Shown: positions 1 to 10,673 of the stretch, in pieces
Numbering within the stretch: the stretch's first letter is position 1
Layout of the letters: each line of letters starts with the position of its first letter
Assembly (NCBI GenBank): GCA_022036555.1
Contig: CM039126.1
Location: 35,233,090-35,297,089 of the forward strand
Origin: Microstegium vimineum
Taxonomy: Eukaryota; Streptophyta; Magnoliopsida; Poales; Poaceae
Reading direction: 5' to 3'
DNA length: 64,000 nucleotides
The notes under the pieces: generated by a model
Database searches by the model: none
Told to the model about the DNA's origin: nothing
Seen by the model: the letters and a program-made list of their open reading frames with translations, nothing else
Program-made: the position numbers and the translations under genes

Positions 1-390
1 ATGACAAGATGGGGATTGGGGTTCAAGGAGATCCAAGTTATGAAGGCTGGAAGCCAAGTAATAATACAAGAACAAGAGCAAGAAATACTATCAAGAGAAG
101 CCGAAGATTAAGCCAAGGAAGTGTTTTGAGTGTGGTCAAGTTGGACATCTAGCATTTGAGTGCACCACTCCTCCACCTCAAGCAATTCCCAAGCACACAA
201 GGCCCTTTGCTCATGATGCTCATTATATCATCAACAAGGATTCCAAGGGTAGACTTCAAGTGGTGTTTATAGGACCACCAAGGAAGAATAGGCCTAGAGT
301 GCTTTGGGTGGCTAAGACATTGGTTGACAAGGCAATGGGACCCTGTCAAGTGTAGGTTCCCAAACAACAATCCTAATCCAAGTTGCTTGT
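1..390 (+). pseudogene. Sirevirus gag C-terminus with CCHC zinc knuckle
   Basis: The reading frame starting near 110 encodes a CX2CX4HX4C zinc knuckle at 122-163 (CFECGQVGHLAFEC), the nucleic-acid-binding motif at the end of retrotransposon gag. It is followed by a Pro/Lys-rich linker that leads into the protease. Upstream sequence in the window is gag-like but too short to place domains. The frame is broken before and after the knuckle, so no functional protein is expected. Confidence 0.75.
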
Positions 391-615
391 GTGTTGGTGA
401 ACTACAAGACCGGTGGGAGCCATTGGCTAATTGATAGTGGATGCACTCAACACATGATTGGCAACCCCTGGATGTTCACCACACTAGATGAAGATGTTGC
501 AAATCAAGAAAAGATCACCTTTGGGGACAATTCAAAAAGGAAAGTGCAAGGACTTGGCAACGTGGTAATCTCCAATGAGCAATCAATTTCAAATGCTTGC
601 TTGTGCAATCATTGA
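391..615 (+). pseudogene. Sirevirus aspartic protease fragment
   Basis: The 74-residue open stretch contains WLIDSGCTQHM, the catalytic D-S-G loop of the Ty1/copia protease, followed by the expected flap-region wording ITFGDNSKRKVQGLG. In a live element this enzyme would process the gag-pol polyprotein. The ATG at 391 is internal to a larger gag-pol frame and is not a real start. The frame ends at 613-615 with a stop, after which the polyprotein continues in another frame toward the integrase. Confidence 0.75.
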
Positions 616-639
616 GCTTCAATCTCTTATGGTTAGTTA

Positions 640-1212
640 ACTTTGTGATCTCGGGTTTCATTGTCTCTTTAGTCCAAGTGAGGTGATTGTGACCAAGGTG
701 GATGATAGTTCATTGATCTTCAAGGGATTCCGGCACAACAACATCTATTTAGTGGACTTCACATCTAATGAAGCAAGTTTGCAAACATGTCTATTCTCCA
801 TGTCTTAATTGGGTTGGTTATGGCATAAAAGGCTAGCACATATTGGTATGTCAACTCTCAAGAAGCTAGTCAAGAAGGAAATGGTGAGAGGATTAAGGAT
901 ATGGTGTTTGAGATGGAAAAACTATGTAGTGCTTCTCAAGCCGACAAGCAAGTGGCTAACACACATCCACAAAAAGCTTTCATGTCTACTTCAAGGGTGC
1001 TAGAGTTGCTACACATGGATTTATTTGGACGTACCACCTATGCAAGCTTGGGAGGAAATTTGTTTTGCTTGGTAGTAGTGGATGACTATTCAAGATACAC
1101 TTGGGTATTTTTCCTCCATGACAAAGGATACACCACGAATACATTCAAGAAGTTTGCAACTAGAGCCCAAAATGAGTTTGATATGAAGATAAAGAAGATA
1201 AGGAGTGACAAT
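640..1212 (+). pseudogene. Sirevirus GAG-pre-integrase and integrase N-terminal half
   Basis: Discontinuous frames encode the pre-integrase segment (LWHKRLAHIGMSTLKKL, with the H-H half of the zinc-binding HHCC motif) and the start of the integrase core. The first catalytic Asp lies in LLHMDLFG, and the second lies in KKIRSDNG. Homology then stops abruptly at about 1212 where element A leader sequence begins. The third catalytic residue (Glu) and roughly 130 residues of the core are absent on both sides of the nested block. Stops at about 807 and several frame changes show it is dead. Confidence 0.8.
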
Positions 1213-1391
1213 GGGATAAGAGAAAGAGGTGAGGTGAATGATAAAGAGGTGAGGTGAATGATAAAGATAAAAGATAAAGAGGTAAGGTGAATGATAAAGA
1301 TAAAAGATAAGGATAAAGGATAAGAGAAAAGGTTAAGAAAGGTTCATAGTTAACTCAGCAACCGTTTCCCCGACAACGGTGCCAGAAAGCT
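1213..1391 (-). repeat. Element A leader and tRNA-Asp-type primer binding site, left copy
   Basis: On the + strand 1367-1384 matches 16 of 18 bases of the 3' end of plant tRNA-Asp (TCCCCGGCAACGGCGCCA), so the - strand holds a primer binding site directly inside an LTR edge at 1392. Left of it is a purine-rich leader of imperfect GATAAAGATAAAAGATAA-like repeats. The same module recurs at 10528-10673. tRNA-Asp priming is typical of Athila-like gypsy elements. The leader stops at 1213 against truncated copia integrase, so this junction is a deletion or recombination joint and not an element end. Confidence 0.75.
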
Positions 1392-2525
1392 TGTTGGTAT
1401 TTTTAAGACGCACACAGATAAATCCGCATGCGTACGGATACCATTGTAGCTTTCACCCGGGGGGTTTAAAATATCGTATCCATAGGGAAACATGTGAGAT
1501 CAACTATGTTGTAACTTAACAAAAAGGGGTAGATAGAATCTAGGGTATAAACTAAGGTATAAGGTAAAGATTAAACTAGTGATAACTTGGTTGGAAACAA
1601 CAATCAAGGATAGGGTCGATATAATAGGAGTTAGAGAGGATAACTTAGGTCTTCTAGTTCTAACTTGGATAAGATATATGTCTTCTACGATTCATCTGGG
1701 GCCATTATCTAGAAGGGTCGCAAATAGAGTACACCACAACTTAGATAACTATATAGCTTGTGAGATCCTATAAATGGGAGGTGGACTATAGAGGACTCAA
1801 CACACCTATCACGTACGCGATCTACCACCGTCTAGAATATAGGGGACATTCATGTTTACCTAAGTCTAAGTACCTCACTTACACTTACGATAAAACTCTA
1901 ACCCAAGCATGCATAAGGATTAAAGCACTCAAGAGCCATGAACCAGAAGAACAATATAAACAAAATCTTACTTACATCAGAAGTCAATTACTGAAGACAT
2001 CTCAGGAGCAAGCTTAGGACGAACTTGATCCCACCGAAGTACAAGCCGAAGAAGAAGCACCGATAGGCCGGTACCTCCTCGAAAACTCTTCCCTCGCTCC
2101 CCATCTCTCTATTATCTAGATCTAAGAACTAATAACTAGAGAGGTTGTCCATTCGGGGGACACCTCTGACCTATGATGGATCTCCAATTGAACTAAGTTG
2201 AGATGAGTTGAGATGGGATGTCTCAAGGGGGGATCTGCCCTCTATTTATAGCCCAGTGGGGTGCACGATAGCCGTTGGATCAAACCGACTTAACATAGGG
2301 CTGAGATGACTCCTTAGAGACAGCGGAGGAAGCTTCCAGAAGGGGGCTGAGGTGGGCTCAGGGGGGTGCTGGCCGGCATGGGGTGCGGCCGGCCGACCCC
2401 ACCTGGCAGCCACCCCGGTCCCGCTTCCTTCGGGTGCCTTCCGGATCCTTCCTTAGTTAAATGGAAACTATCCCGTCGTGAATTTATTCTAATTTTCTTC
2501 CCTTATTACGCCTACTCTAGTGTAG
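1392..2525 (-). repeat. Element A LTR, left copy, truncated
   Basis: Starting TGTTGGTATT (LTR edge read on + strand), this stretch aligns along its length with 10674-11355 joined to 21435-21880. It contains a TATA motif on the - strand (rc of CTATTTATAGCCC near 2240-2255) and GC-rich purine/pyrimidine blocks. Homology ends near 2525; the outer approximately 140 bp, including the TGTTGACAG terminus present at 22025, are missing. It is flanked on the left by a primer binding site instead of target DNA, which makes it the 5' LTR of a second, truncated tandem unit. Confidence 0.75.
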
Positions 2526-4995
2526 AGTAGTGCATATTTGGGTGATGTGTACGTGATCTTGAATTAAAAGGATGACGAGACTCTTCACAAGGACCTAAAG
2601 GTTGACAACACTCAAAATAAAGACAAGTAGCATGAATCAGTCTTTCTAATCTAAATGTATGTAAAAATGTATATGGCTTTGGTAGGAATTCAAACTAGCT
2701 ATGTCATACAAGAGCTCATCATGTAAGATTTTTAAATTTTCAAAAGATAAATCACCAGAACTTAGTATTGCTAGAAGTAAGATAAATAGCAGCTCAGACT
2801 TTCATGTCATATCTCCCAACTACCTAGACTTAGTTTAAGTATATGTCTCCACAAGTTTCAGGTTCAAAGTAAATTCTCAAATCAAAGTAGTTTTAACCCA
2901 AAACTTAGGAGAATCCAAGGTTGAAAACTAGGTACTTAAAAGGGATTACGGCAGAGCAACTATTCATCATCTCCAAGACAAAATCAATGTTCATAGCTTT
3001 TATTGACTCTAAGTAAATTAAACACACACCCTAACTAAACATATCTTTATTTAGGACTCTTAAGACTCGATAGACATGGACCTTCACGTGTCCATATATT
3101 TTTGGCAATTTTAAGTTTTCTTATGATACTATGGTGAGCCTTCATGTGCTCACATATTTAATATTTTATGACTATAAGATAGACTCGATAAATAGCATAG
3201 GTATACTTACATGATGACTAGGGGTGCCCTCCCCCAAGCTTGATTTTTCTATGGTTGAGTTGAATGATCTTTGGAAGTAGCCTTCTGGATGGGCTCACTC
3301 CTCCTTGGTGCCTTCAATCCTGCATGGTTATACTCCAACGAGAACAAACAAAACTGGAGGCTCCATTATGACAATGGGTTAGTGGTCAGCCAAAAGAGTA
3401 ATTGAATATTCTCATGAGCTAATTTAAACTTTATTAGACTATAGCAAGAATTGAATATCTCTTTTTAGAATTTTCTATTTTATAAGAGAAATAAAAATTA
3501 TTTTTGTTCCACCACAGTAAGTTTCCTTATGGTAATACCATATGTACTCTCACAAGGAGCTTAGTATTTTTCATGATGCAATGATAAATAAATATTTATT
3601 TTGTTTAAATATGCAAAAAGATAAATGTGGTAAAATTACTAATGATAACTAATTAGATAACTACCATTTTTACCTTGTGGCAAAGGAACAGGATTTATAG
3701 TCTACCGATAAGACTAGATAGGAGAGAGTACTTACTTGTCTGATTTATCATCTGAGGTAGACTCAGATGATTCCTCGTTATCTTGTGGTGCATCTTTGTT
3801 CTCCTCCCACCATTCTTGTACTCGGGGTCGTGTTTCTTCTGCTTCTTCTTTTGCGATTTGGTCCAACGGGGTTCCTTTACTGCTTCTTGTTCCTTTCCTT
3901 CAGTTTCATCCTGATCATTGGATTGGTCTTTATATCTTGAAACTTTGTAGGATAGTCCTCCCATCCATCCTTCAACAACTAGGTTGCTTGACGGCGGGTG
4001 TGGTGTCTCCTTTGTTGCGTCACTTCTTGGGCTGCATATAATTAGCATAATTGAATTTACAACATACCTTTTCAATGGGTAAGTTGAAGTGAATATGTCC
4101 AGATCTGATGAAGATGATGCCTCTGGTAGTGGTTGAGGAATGGTCTTCCTAGGATGATAGTCATGTCATCTTCATCCTCTGACATTATGTTGACATTATG
4201 AATTAGCTGCACCTTGCTTGTGAAAGTTATTGGGGCTCATGTGTCTCTCTTTATCTTCAGTATGAGTTTATCTCAGGACTTTCCCAATTTGATATTGAAA
4301 GTTTTCCTACAGGGGTTAGTTCAACATAATATCCAATATATACTATAACATACTATCGGTTCAAAAATCAACCTAGACACCACGTCTAATTTGAATTAGG
4401 AAGACTTTTTAACCTAAGCACTAAGCTTAATTTAAAAGCCTTTAGAAGTAAAATCATAATACCTATGATTTAAACTAAGCACCATGCATAATTTAAAAGG
4501 TGTATGAAAATACTTCAAAACCTAAACATCCACTATAGCAAATAAAGGTAACATGACAGTACTATGCAGATTTACTCAAGTGAAGATGAAAGAGCGTGAT
4601 TTTATGTAGTAGTTTGAGCATTCCTTAAAAGTAAGGACAACCAAGATAATGTAGCAACATGGCAATAGATGTTTTTATGGTGGTTTTCCCCCAAGCTTGA
4701 ATTTTGTAAAAATAAAGATTGGATGAATGTAATTCAATGTTGCATATTAGTTGGCCATACTTTATGCTTGGCGTTCCTTCATTCTTTCTGCTCCAAGCCT
4801 GGAAAGGTTAGTGACAAGAATACCCGAAGAAATATAATCATATATCTTTATGCTCGTTTTCACAAGGGCAGCATATCAAAAAGGTGAAGACTTATGTTAG
4901 GATATTGAGAGTGCTTGTTTTAGGACACTAAGCTTGTCCTGGGGAAACCTTTCAAGATATGATTTAGTGAAGTGGTTTCCCCTCTATCACCTATC
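2526..4995 (-). mobile_element. Element A internal non-coding region
   Basis: About 2.5 kb of AT-rich sequence lies between the truncated left LTR and the gag-linked ORFs of element A. Two copies of a purine-rich motif, AAGCTTGGGGGA on the - strand (near 3230-3242 and 4688-4698), resemble polypurine tracts seen near the 3' ends of Athila-like elements. A 126-residue minus frame at 3695-4075 is Lys/Glu-rich and unrecognised. I see no protease, RT, RNase H or integrase motif here, so the element appears to lack pol. Confidence 0.5.
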
Positions 4996-5481
4996 TCAAG
5001 ATTCAACATAACGAGATCTGCAATATTTATTATAAACATATGCATCGACAACCACCCTTTTGAAGTTTGTATAAATGGAAAGTGTGAGGGTGTTGAAGAT
5101 GTCATATGTGGTAAAGATAAAGAGACCAATTGGTAAGGGAGATGTCTCATATGAGCATGTATTTAAAGAGATGGTTATGGTGTAGATTCCATGCTCATTG
5201 ATATCATCTTCCTCTCCAATCTCTATGGTGGATTCATTATGGATGTTTGGAGTGGTGACTCTAGAATTGGTCTTGTCTGGGGAATCTTCTATATTTGGAT
5301 AAGTGATGTTTTCAAAGGGAGTTGAAACTAAGCCAAGGTTGGATTCTATTAAGGCTTCTTCCTTATCCATCCATTCTATGCATTCCAGCCACTGCTGTAG
5401 CATCTCCTGGTCATCCTTGGGGTCTTCATGACCAAAGTCAAGGATGGGTTTGGGTTGGAGATTTGGGTTGTCTTTCAACAT
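4996..5481 (-). pseudogene. Unrecognised element A ORF downstream of gag
   Basis: A 161-residue open frame follows the gag ORF on the same strand and overlaps its end by 44 nt in another frame. It is acidic in its first half (repeated Asp/Glu, EEDDINEHG) and ends with NFKRVVVDAYVYNKYCRSR, a segment I associate with uncharacterised proteins in gag-only grass gypsy elements. No catalytic motif is visible. It could be an accessory protein of the element or a decayed gag extension; function unknown. Confidence 0.4.
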
Positions 5482-6327
5482 AAAAGGGAAAAAATGAGTT
5501 TTCGTATGGCTTAGCTCGCATCACTTGACATGCCATCCTCAAATTCTTCCCAAGGGAATAAGGACAATTTTTAAGAGAACCCTTCTTGCAAAAAATTGAA
5601 TTATATTCACTTGAAGTTCTCTTATGAAACTTGAAGTCTAAACCATCAGCATTAGAAAGATTAGAGTTTTCCAAGGGTGGAATTTCTTCTTCCCTTGGAG
5701 GATTTTGAGCTATTGATGGTTTAGGATTGATAGTTAAATCTTGGGATTGGAGTGGTTGTGATTTAGCTATTAAAACTTCCTGTCTAGAAATTGATTTCTT
5801 CTCTTTCTCAGGGATTGGATTTCGAACGCTAGGACAAGGGGTGTTTCCACTTATTATGTCAAGCTTACACCTTGCCTCACAAGTATACAAAGAAAATAAA
5901 ACTCCTCCAGAGGCTATATCAAGGGATTTCCTCCACTTCTTACTAACACCCATATAAAAATGTTGAAGAAGTAAGGGGTTTGGAATACCAAGATCTAGGC
6001 CAGTGAGGGTAAGGTCAATGAAACGATCCCATGAATCGCAAAGAGATTCTTCTTCTAGTTGCCTAAAAGTTAAAACCACTTTCCGAAGGTTAATCACCTT
6101 GAATATTGGAAAGTATTTCATGAGAAATTTTTAGTCCTTAACATCTTCCAATCTCCTTGCACACTACGTACATTGAGTTTATACCATTGTTTAGCTTTTC
6201 CCGTCAAGGAGAAGGGAAAGAGCTTCCATTTTATGGTCTCATCGGGCATGCCTCCTATGCAAAAGAGGTCACAAATCCGAGCAAAAATATGTAGGTGTGG
6301 GTATGGATTTTCATTATCTTCTCCCAA
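5438..6327 (-). pseudogene. Athila-like gypsy gag, frameshifted
   Basis: Two minus frames join at 6118-6121 through a frameshift. The first (from 6327) reads DNENPYPHLHIFARICDLF then DETIKWKLFPFSLTGKAKQW; the second reads SWDRFIDLTLTGLDLGIPN and LLQHFYMGVSKKWRKSLDIA. These are the conserved blocks of the Ty3/gypsy retrotransposon gag family (PF03732-type), including the W-x-x-F-P-F-S-L and LLQHFYxG signatures. Gag would form the virus-like particle. The upstream part of gag is separated from the leader by the B2 insertion at 6478. The frameshift indicates inactivity. Confidence 0.75.
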
Positions 6328-6477
6328 GAAAGGTTCTTTCTAAACTAATTTTATAAACCCGGGCATATCTCAAAACCAAATGTTGTGATAGGCTTTGAAC
6401 AATTTGGTGGTCTAAAGTCTATGCCAGAAGGTTTAGCATATTGATAGATAGGAGTGTTATTATCCATGGTAAACAAG

Positions 6478-6882
6478 TGTCGACGAAATATGCGTCGTAG
6501 TATACCTAGGGGGTACCCTACGGTAGTAGATTGTAGGTGGAGGTGTGGCGACGGTGATCAAGCGTAACACAGAGATCATAGACACGTCGATTTAGACAGG
6601 TTCAGGCCGACAAATCGCCGTAATACCCTACGTCCTGTGTTCTGGTGGCTGTATTGATCTGAGAGATAGACTACAATATGTGATGAGATTGTGTTTTTGG
6701 GGGGTTCCCTGTCCCTCCTTATATATGCCGAAGGGACATAGTTACAAGTAAAGTAGTCAATATGGTACTATTCGTACGGTGCACGTCGTGTGCTGCACGT
6801 CTACGTCTTGTTGGCCGGGCCACCTCCTGGTCAGGAGGCCCATATAGGTCCCTGGGGATATGCCGAGGTAATATCCCCAATA
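6478..6882 (-). repeat. B2 LTR, left (3' LTR of minus-strand element)
   Basis: Begins TGTCGACGAAATATGCG and ends ATATCCCCAATA; the terminal CA is changed to TA. A TATA motif is present on the - strand (rc of CCTTATATATGCC near 6717-6727). It is the same length as the right B2 LTR and clearly related to the B1 LTRs (11356, 20878), though these are about 80 bp longer. Confidence 0.85.
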
Positions 6883-7489
6883 AGTCCCCGAGCACGTTAT
6901 ATCCTTCTGGCGAGCTGTCCTGAAGCCTCCGAGGAGATGCGGTCTAGTCGCCTTCCTTTATCAGCATTGTCGAAGATCTCTGACCAGGTGGCCTGGTCAG
7001 GATGTAGTCTGGAGAAGCTTTCTGACTAGGTCGAACTGGTCGGAACCATCAGAGCTTGGTTAGCAAGCAGGTCACTTCGTCGTAGGTCTACAGCTACTTG
7101 TCGGGAGGATGTGACGTGCTAGAGAAAAAATTTTGAAAGAACTTCTTCTTGGTGAAGTGTATCCACTTGGAGCTTGCGAGACTATAAGGAACAACAAGGT
7201 CCTAGTAGAAGTCTGTACAAGTCCATCTTGGCGCTTGTTGAAGAAGAAATCAAATACATTCACCGCGAGGTGAAGTGTATCAACTTAGTCCCCGAGCTTG
7301 GTAGTAGGTGTTGTAGACACGTGGTGCCAAGCTATAGTGTATACTATAACTGGCACAGTCCCCAAGACTGCAGGCATAACATGCCCATCAAGCCCCCCCG
7401 ACGTGCTACCCAAAATCAGCACCCTAATCCAGATAGGATGGAGCAACTTGATGGCACACCAGCTCAACCAACAGGTTCTGGTCGACGAC

Positions 7490-8240
7490 GAAGGTGAGTC
7501 GTAGACAAGGTCGACGAGAGTTGGGACGAGTTGTTGACGAGGTCGGCGAGAGTCGTGATGAGTTGGCGATGAGGTCGGTGAGAGCCGTGGCGAGGAGCGA
7601 TGAAGTCGGCGTGAACCGTGATGAGTCGATGATGAAACCAGTCCCCAAGACTATATTCGGCGACGAGGAGCGACGAGATCAGCATGAGCCGTGGCGAGGA
7701 GCGACGAAGTCGGCGTAAGCCATGACGAGGAGCGACAAAGTCGACGTGAACTGTGACGAGTCGATGATGAGGGCAGTCCCTGAGACTGTAGTCGGCGACG
7801 AGGTCGGCGTGAGCCCTGACGAGGAGTGATGAAGGAAGTCCCCGAGACTGGAGTCGGCGACGCGGAGCGATGAGGTCGGTGTAAGCCGTGATGAGTCGAC
7901 GTCGAGGGCAATCCCTGAGACTATGGTTGGCGACGAGGAGCGACGAGGTCGGCGTGGGGCGTGACGAGGAGTGACGAAGGCAGTCCCCGAAGCTGGAGTC
8001 GGCGACGTGGAGTGACGAGGTCGGCGTAAGCCGTGATGATTCGACGTCGAGGGCAGTCTGCGAGACTATGGTTGGCGACGAGGAGCGACGAGGTCAGCGT
8101 GGGGCGTGAGCCCGCGACGAAGGCAGTCCCCGAGACTGGAGTCGGCGACGCGGAGCGACGAGGTCGGCGTAAGCCGTGATGAGTCGACGTTGAGGGTAGT
8201 CTCCGAGACTATAGTCGGCGACGAGGAGCGACGAGGTCTT
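7490..8240 (-). repeat. Tandem repeat array in B2, period about 144 bp
   Basis: Repeating blocks built of GACGAGGAGCGACGAGGTC, GTAAGCCGTGATGAGTCGAC and GGCAGTCCCCGAGACT recur with the marker TCGACGT at 7896, 8041 and 8184, spacing 143-145 bp, and a weaker copy at 7761. Each unit contains one AGTCCCCGAG tract resembling the element's own polypurine tract. Long open frames across it on both strands are a by-product of the stop-poor GAC/GTC-rich repeat. Confidence 0.75.
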
Positions 8241-9125
8241 GCCATACTTTGGTCGCATTATCCATGAGTTGACATGCAGAGGGTACGAGGTGGTTATGCT
8301 GCTGGTACTTCTGAGGCGGATATGAGTCGCTTGGAAGCGGAGGCGGGCTCTGCTACTGGAGATCTTCTGTCTGATATGGAGTTTTTTGCTACGGGGTAGC
8401 CGTTGTTTGTATATAGAATACAAGATTTGGTTGGACCTGTAAGTGAAATGTATCAAAGCTTTTGTTTATCGGGGTGGTGAGTTTTTATTTCACTTGTATG
8501 TCCTCTCGTGCCCGGTGAGTCGTGAGCCGTAGCGATGAATCGTTCGGCCTTGGGTCTCCTATGGTCCAGATCGGGGGCCGGGAGCCTCTGCACGCGTAGG
8601 AGCCATAGGGACTCCCAAGGAGGCACGCTGCTGACAACCCACAGCGCAGAGGGCGAGCAGCTCATGCATGCTTACGGAGATGCCAGGGACAGGGCCCTTT
8701 TCTGAGAGGCTCGATCGTGGCATGACCAGGGCCTTTGGAGACCGTTCCTGCAGACGCTAGGTGAAAAGCCATGCTGCTTGTAGAGTCGTCGACCGTATCG
8801 TGGTTGTGTACAGATTCTGGGCACATAACCTCATGGCTCCCGAGCCGAGTGATATCTCCCGGTTTCTAGGGAAATACCACTAGGGAGGCCTGTCGATGTA
8901 GTCATAGCGTATAGGGTAGCTACTTCTATGCGCTATGGTTCATCGGCAGGCCAACTTCGGGTGCTTTCTGGTTATGGCCAGGTTGTTTGGAGAGAACGTC
9001 GGAATGCGTTTTGGAGAGGTCGTCGAACACTATGGGAGTGTTTTGGAGAGGTCATCGAACGTCGTACGCGCTTTATAGAGGTTGTCGAACGCCGTGAGCA
9101 TTTTGTAGGGTTCGCCGAATATCAT
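8236..9125 (+). pseudogene. B2 remnant of the B1-type opposite-strand ORF and its 3' flank
   Basis: This segment aligns with 15340-16225 in B1, including the ORF end (GDLLSDMEFFA, compare GDLLADMEFFAMR) and the following non-coding stretch with repeated GTCGTCGAA blocks. It shows that B2 derives from a B1-like parent by loss of gag-pol. Nothing here is translatable as a full protein. Confidence 0.7.
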
Positions 9126-9234
9126 GACGGGTTGACGATGAGGATGAGGGATGTCGACGAGGGTCGTGGTGTGTCGTTGACGAGGGATGACGAGGTCGGC
9201 GTGGACGGTATTAGCCGTGGCGAGTCATAGCGAC

Positions 9235-9810
9235 GAGGTCGGTAGGAAGAACAACGAAGGCCGTCGACGGGATGGCGATGAGGAGCGACGAGGGCCACCG
9301 ACGGGATCGACGACGAGGAGCGACGCGGGCCACCGACGGGATCGACGATAAGGAGCGACGAGGGCCACCAACATGGCCGACAGTGAAGAATGATGTGGGC
9401 CACCGATAGGATCGACGATGAGGGACGACGAGGGCCGTCAACATGGTCGACGACGAAGAATGACGATGGCCGCCGATGGGATCGGCGGCAAAAGACGACA
9501 AGGGCCGCCGACGTGGTCGACGGTGAAGAACGACGAGGGCCACCGACGGGATCGATGGCGAGGGACGATGATGGCCGCTGAACGGATCGACGACGAGGGC
9601 CGATGAAGGCCGCCAACATGGTCGACGGCGAAGAACGACGATGGCCACCGATGGGATCGACGGCGAAAGACGACGAGGGCCGCCGACGTGGTCGACGGCG
9701 AAGAACGACGAGGGCCGCCGACGGGATCGATGGCGAAGAACGACGATGGCCGCCGACGGGATCGGCGGCGAAGGACGACGAGGGCCGCCGATGTGGTCGA
9801 CGGCGAGGCT
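9235..9810 (+). repeat. 35-bp minisatellite in B2
   Basis: Units alternate between GCCGACGGGATCGACG-type and GCCAACATGGTCGACGG-type starts, each followed by CGAAGAACGACGAGGGCC-like sequence. Starts at 9682, 9717 and 9752 are exactly 35 bp apart. Because 35 is not a multiple of three and the unit has no stop, all frames stay open. This explains the repetitive 165-218-residue minus frames over 9122-10094 and the shorter plus frames, none of which look like real genes. Confidence 0.85.
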
Positions 9811-10117
9811 AGCGACGAGGCGAGCCATGGCAAGATGATGACGATCTCTGAGGCAAGGACGGTGCTGTCACCGGTCCAGATCATAGATCCGATCTGGTCA
9901 TGACGGGGTACGTCGAGGGCGGCGACGGCGGATTGTTGACGAGGGCGACAACGGCGGATCGTTGACGAGGGCGACGATGAGGGGTGGTCGACGGAATCAG
10001 CGGCGAGAAGCGACGGGGGGCCGTCAAAGAGATCCATCGACGAGGGCCGTCGACGGGGAAGATGATCGCTTGACGAGCCATGAAGTCGTTGCATACACCC
10101 CTACCTGGCACACCAAC

Positions 10118-10522
10118 TATTGACAAAATATGTGTCGCAGTCTACCTAGAGGGTACCCTACGGTGGTAGATTGTGGGCGGAGGTTTGGCGACGGTGATCA
10201 AGCGTAACACAGAGAGCATAGACACGACGATTCAAACAGGTTCAGGCCGGCAAATCGCCGTAATACCCTACGTCCTGTGTTCTGGTGGTTGTATTGATCT
10301 GAGAGATAGATTACAAGATGTGATGAGATTGTGTTTTTGGGGGGTCCCCTGTCCCTCCTTATATATGCCGAAGGGACAGAGTTGCAAGTAAAGTAGTCAA
10401 TATGGTACTATTCGTGTGGTGCATGTCGTGTGCTTCACGTCTACGTCTTGTGGGCCGGGCCACCTCCTGGTCGGGAGGCCCATATAGGTCCCTGGGGATA
10501 TGCTGAGGTAATATCCCCAACA
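10118..10522 (-). repeat. B2 LTR, right (5' LTR of minus-strand element)
   Basis: Starts TATTGACAAAATATG, a mutated form of TGTCGACGAAATATG, and ends ATATCCCCAACA. It is preceded by the primer-binding-site-like CTACCTGGCACACCA and followed by the ACAAG target duplication at 10523-10527. TATA motif on the - strand near 10357-10367. Confidence 0.85.
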
Positions 10523-10527
10523 ACAAG

Positions 10528-10673
10528 AGATGAAAGTATAGATAAGAAGAAAGAATAGAAGAGGTGAGGTGAATGATAAAGATAAAAGATAAGGATAAAG
10601 GATAAGAGAAAAGGTTAAGAAAGGTTCATAGTTAACTTAGCAACCGTTTCCCCGGCAATGACGCTAGAAAGCT
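10528..10673 (-). repeat. Element A leader and tRNA-Asp-type primer binding site, right copy
   Basis: Right of the B2 insertion the element A leader resumes (GATAAAGATAAAAGATAAGG) and runs to a primer binding site at 10649-10666 (15 of 18 matches to the tRNA-Asp 3' end). An LTR edge lies at 10674. It is the counterpart of 1213-1391 and marks the true 5' end side of element A on the - strand. Confidence 0.8.

Larger units (their letters stand above)
6478..10522 (-). mobile_element. B2: non-autonomous RIRE2/Tat-like LTR retrotransposon, structurally complete
   Basis: Both LTRs are 405 bp (6478-6882 and 10118-10522). A perfect 5-bp target duplication ACAAG flanks the element (6473-6477 and 10523-10527). 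Orientation is minus: a primer-binding-site-like CTACCTGGCACACCA abuts the right LTR, and an AGTCCCCGAG tract (rc polypurine tract) abuts the left LTR. The 3.2-kb interior has no gag, protease, RT or integrase. It consists of tandem repeats plus a segment (8236-9125) matching the end of the opposite-strand ORF and 3' flank of B1 (15340-16225). It must have been mobilised in trans, most simply by a B1-like partner. Confidence 0.85.

Noticed and set aside
7490..9810. Regular repeats considered as a possible CRISPR-like array
   Set aside because: Units are contiguous tandem repeats without unique spacers, in a plant retrotransposon interior.
9122..10094. Long minus-strand open frames (165-218 residues) with repeated His/Arg/Pro/Ser motifs
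   Set aside because: They are produced by the stop-free 35-bp minisatellite of B2 and exist in several frames on both strands; no domain, no start context.
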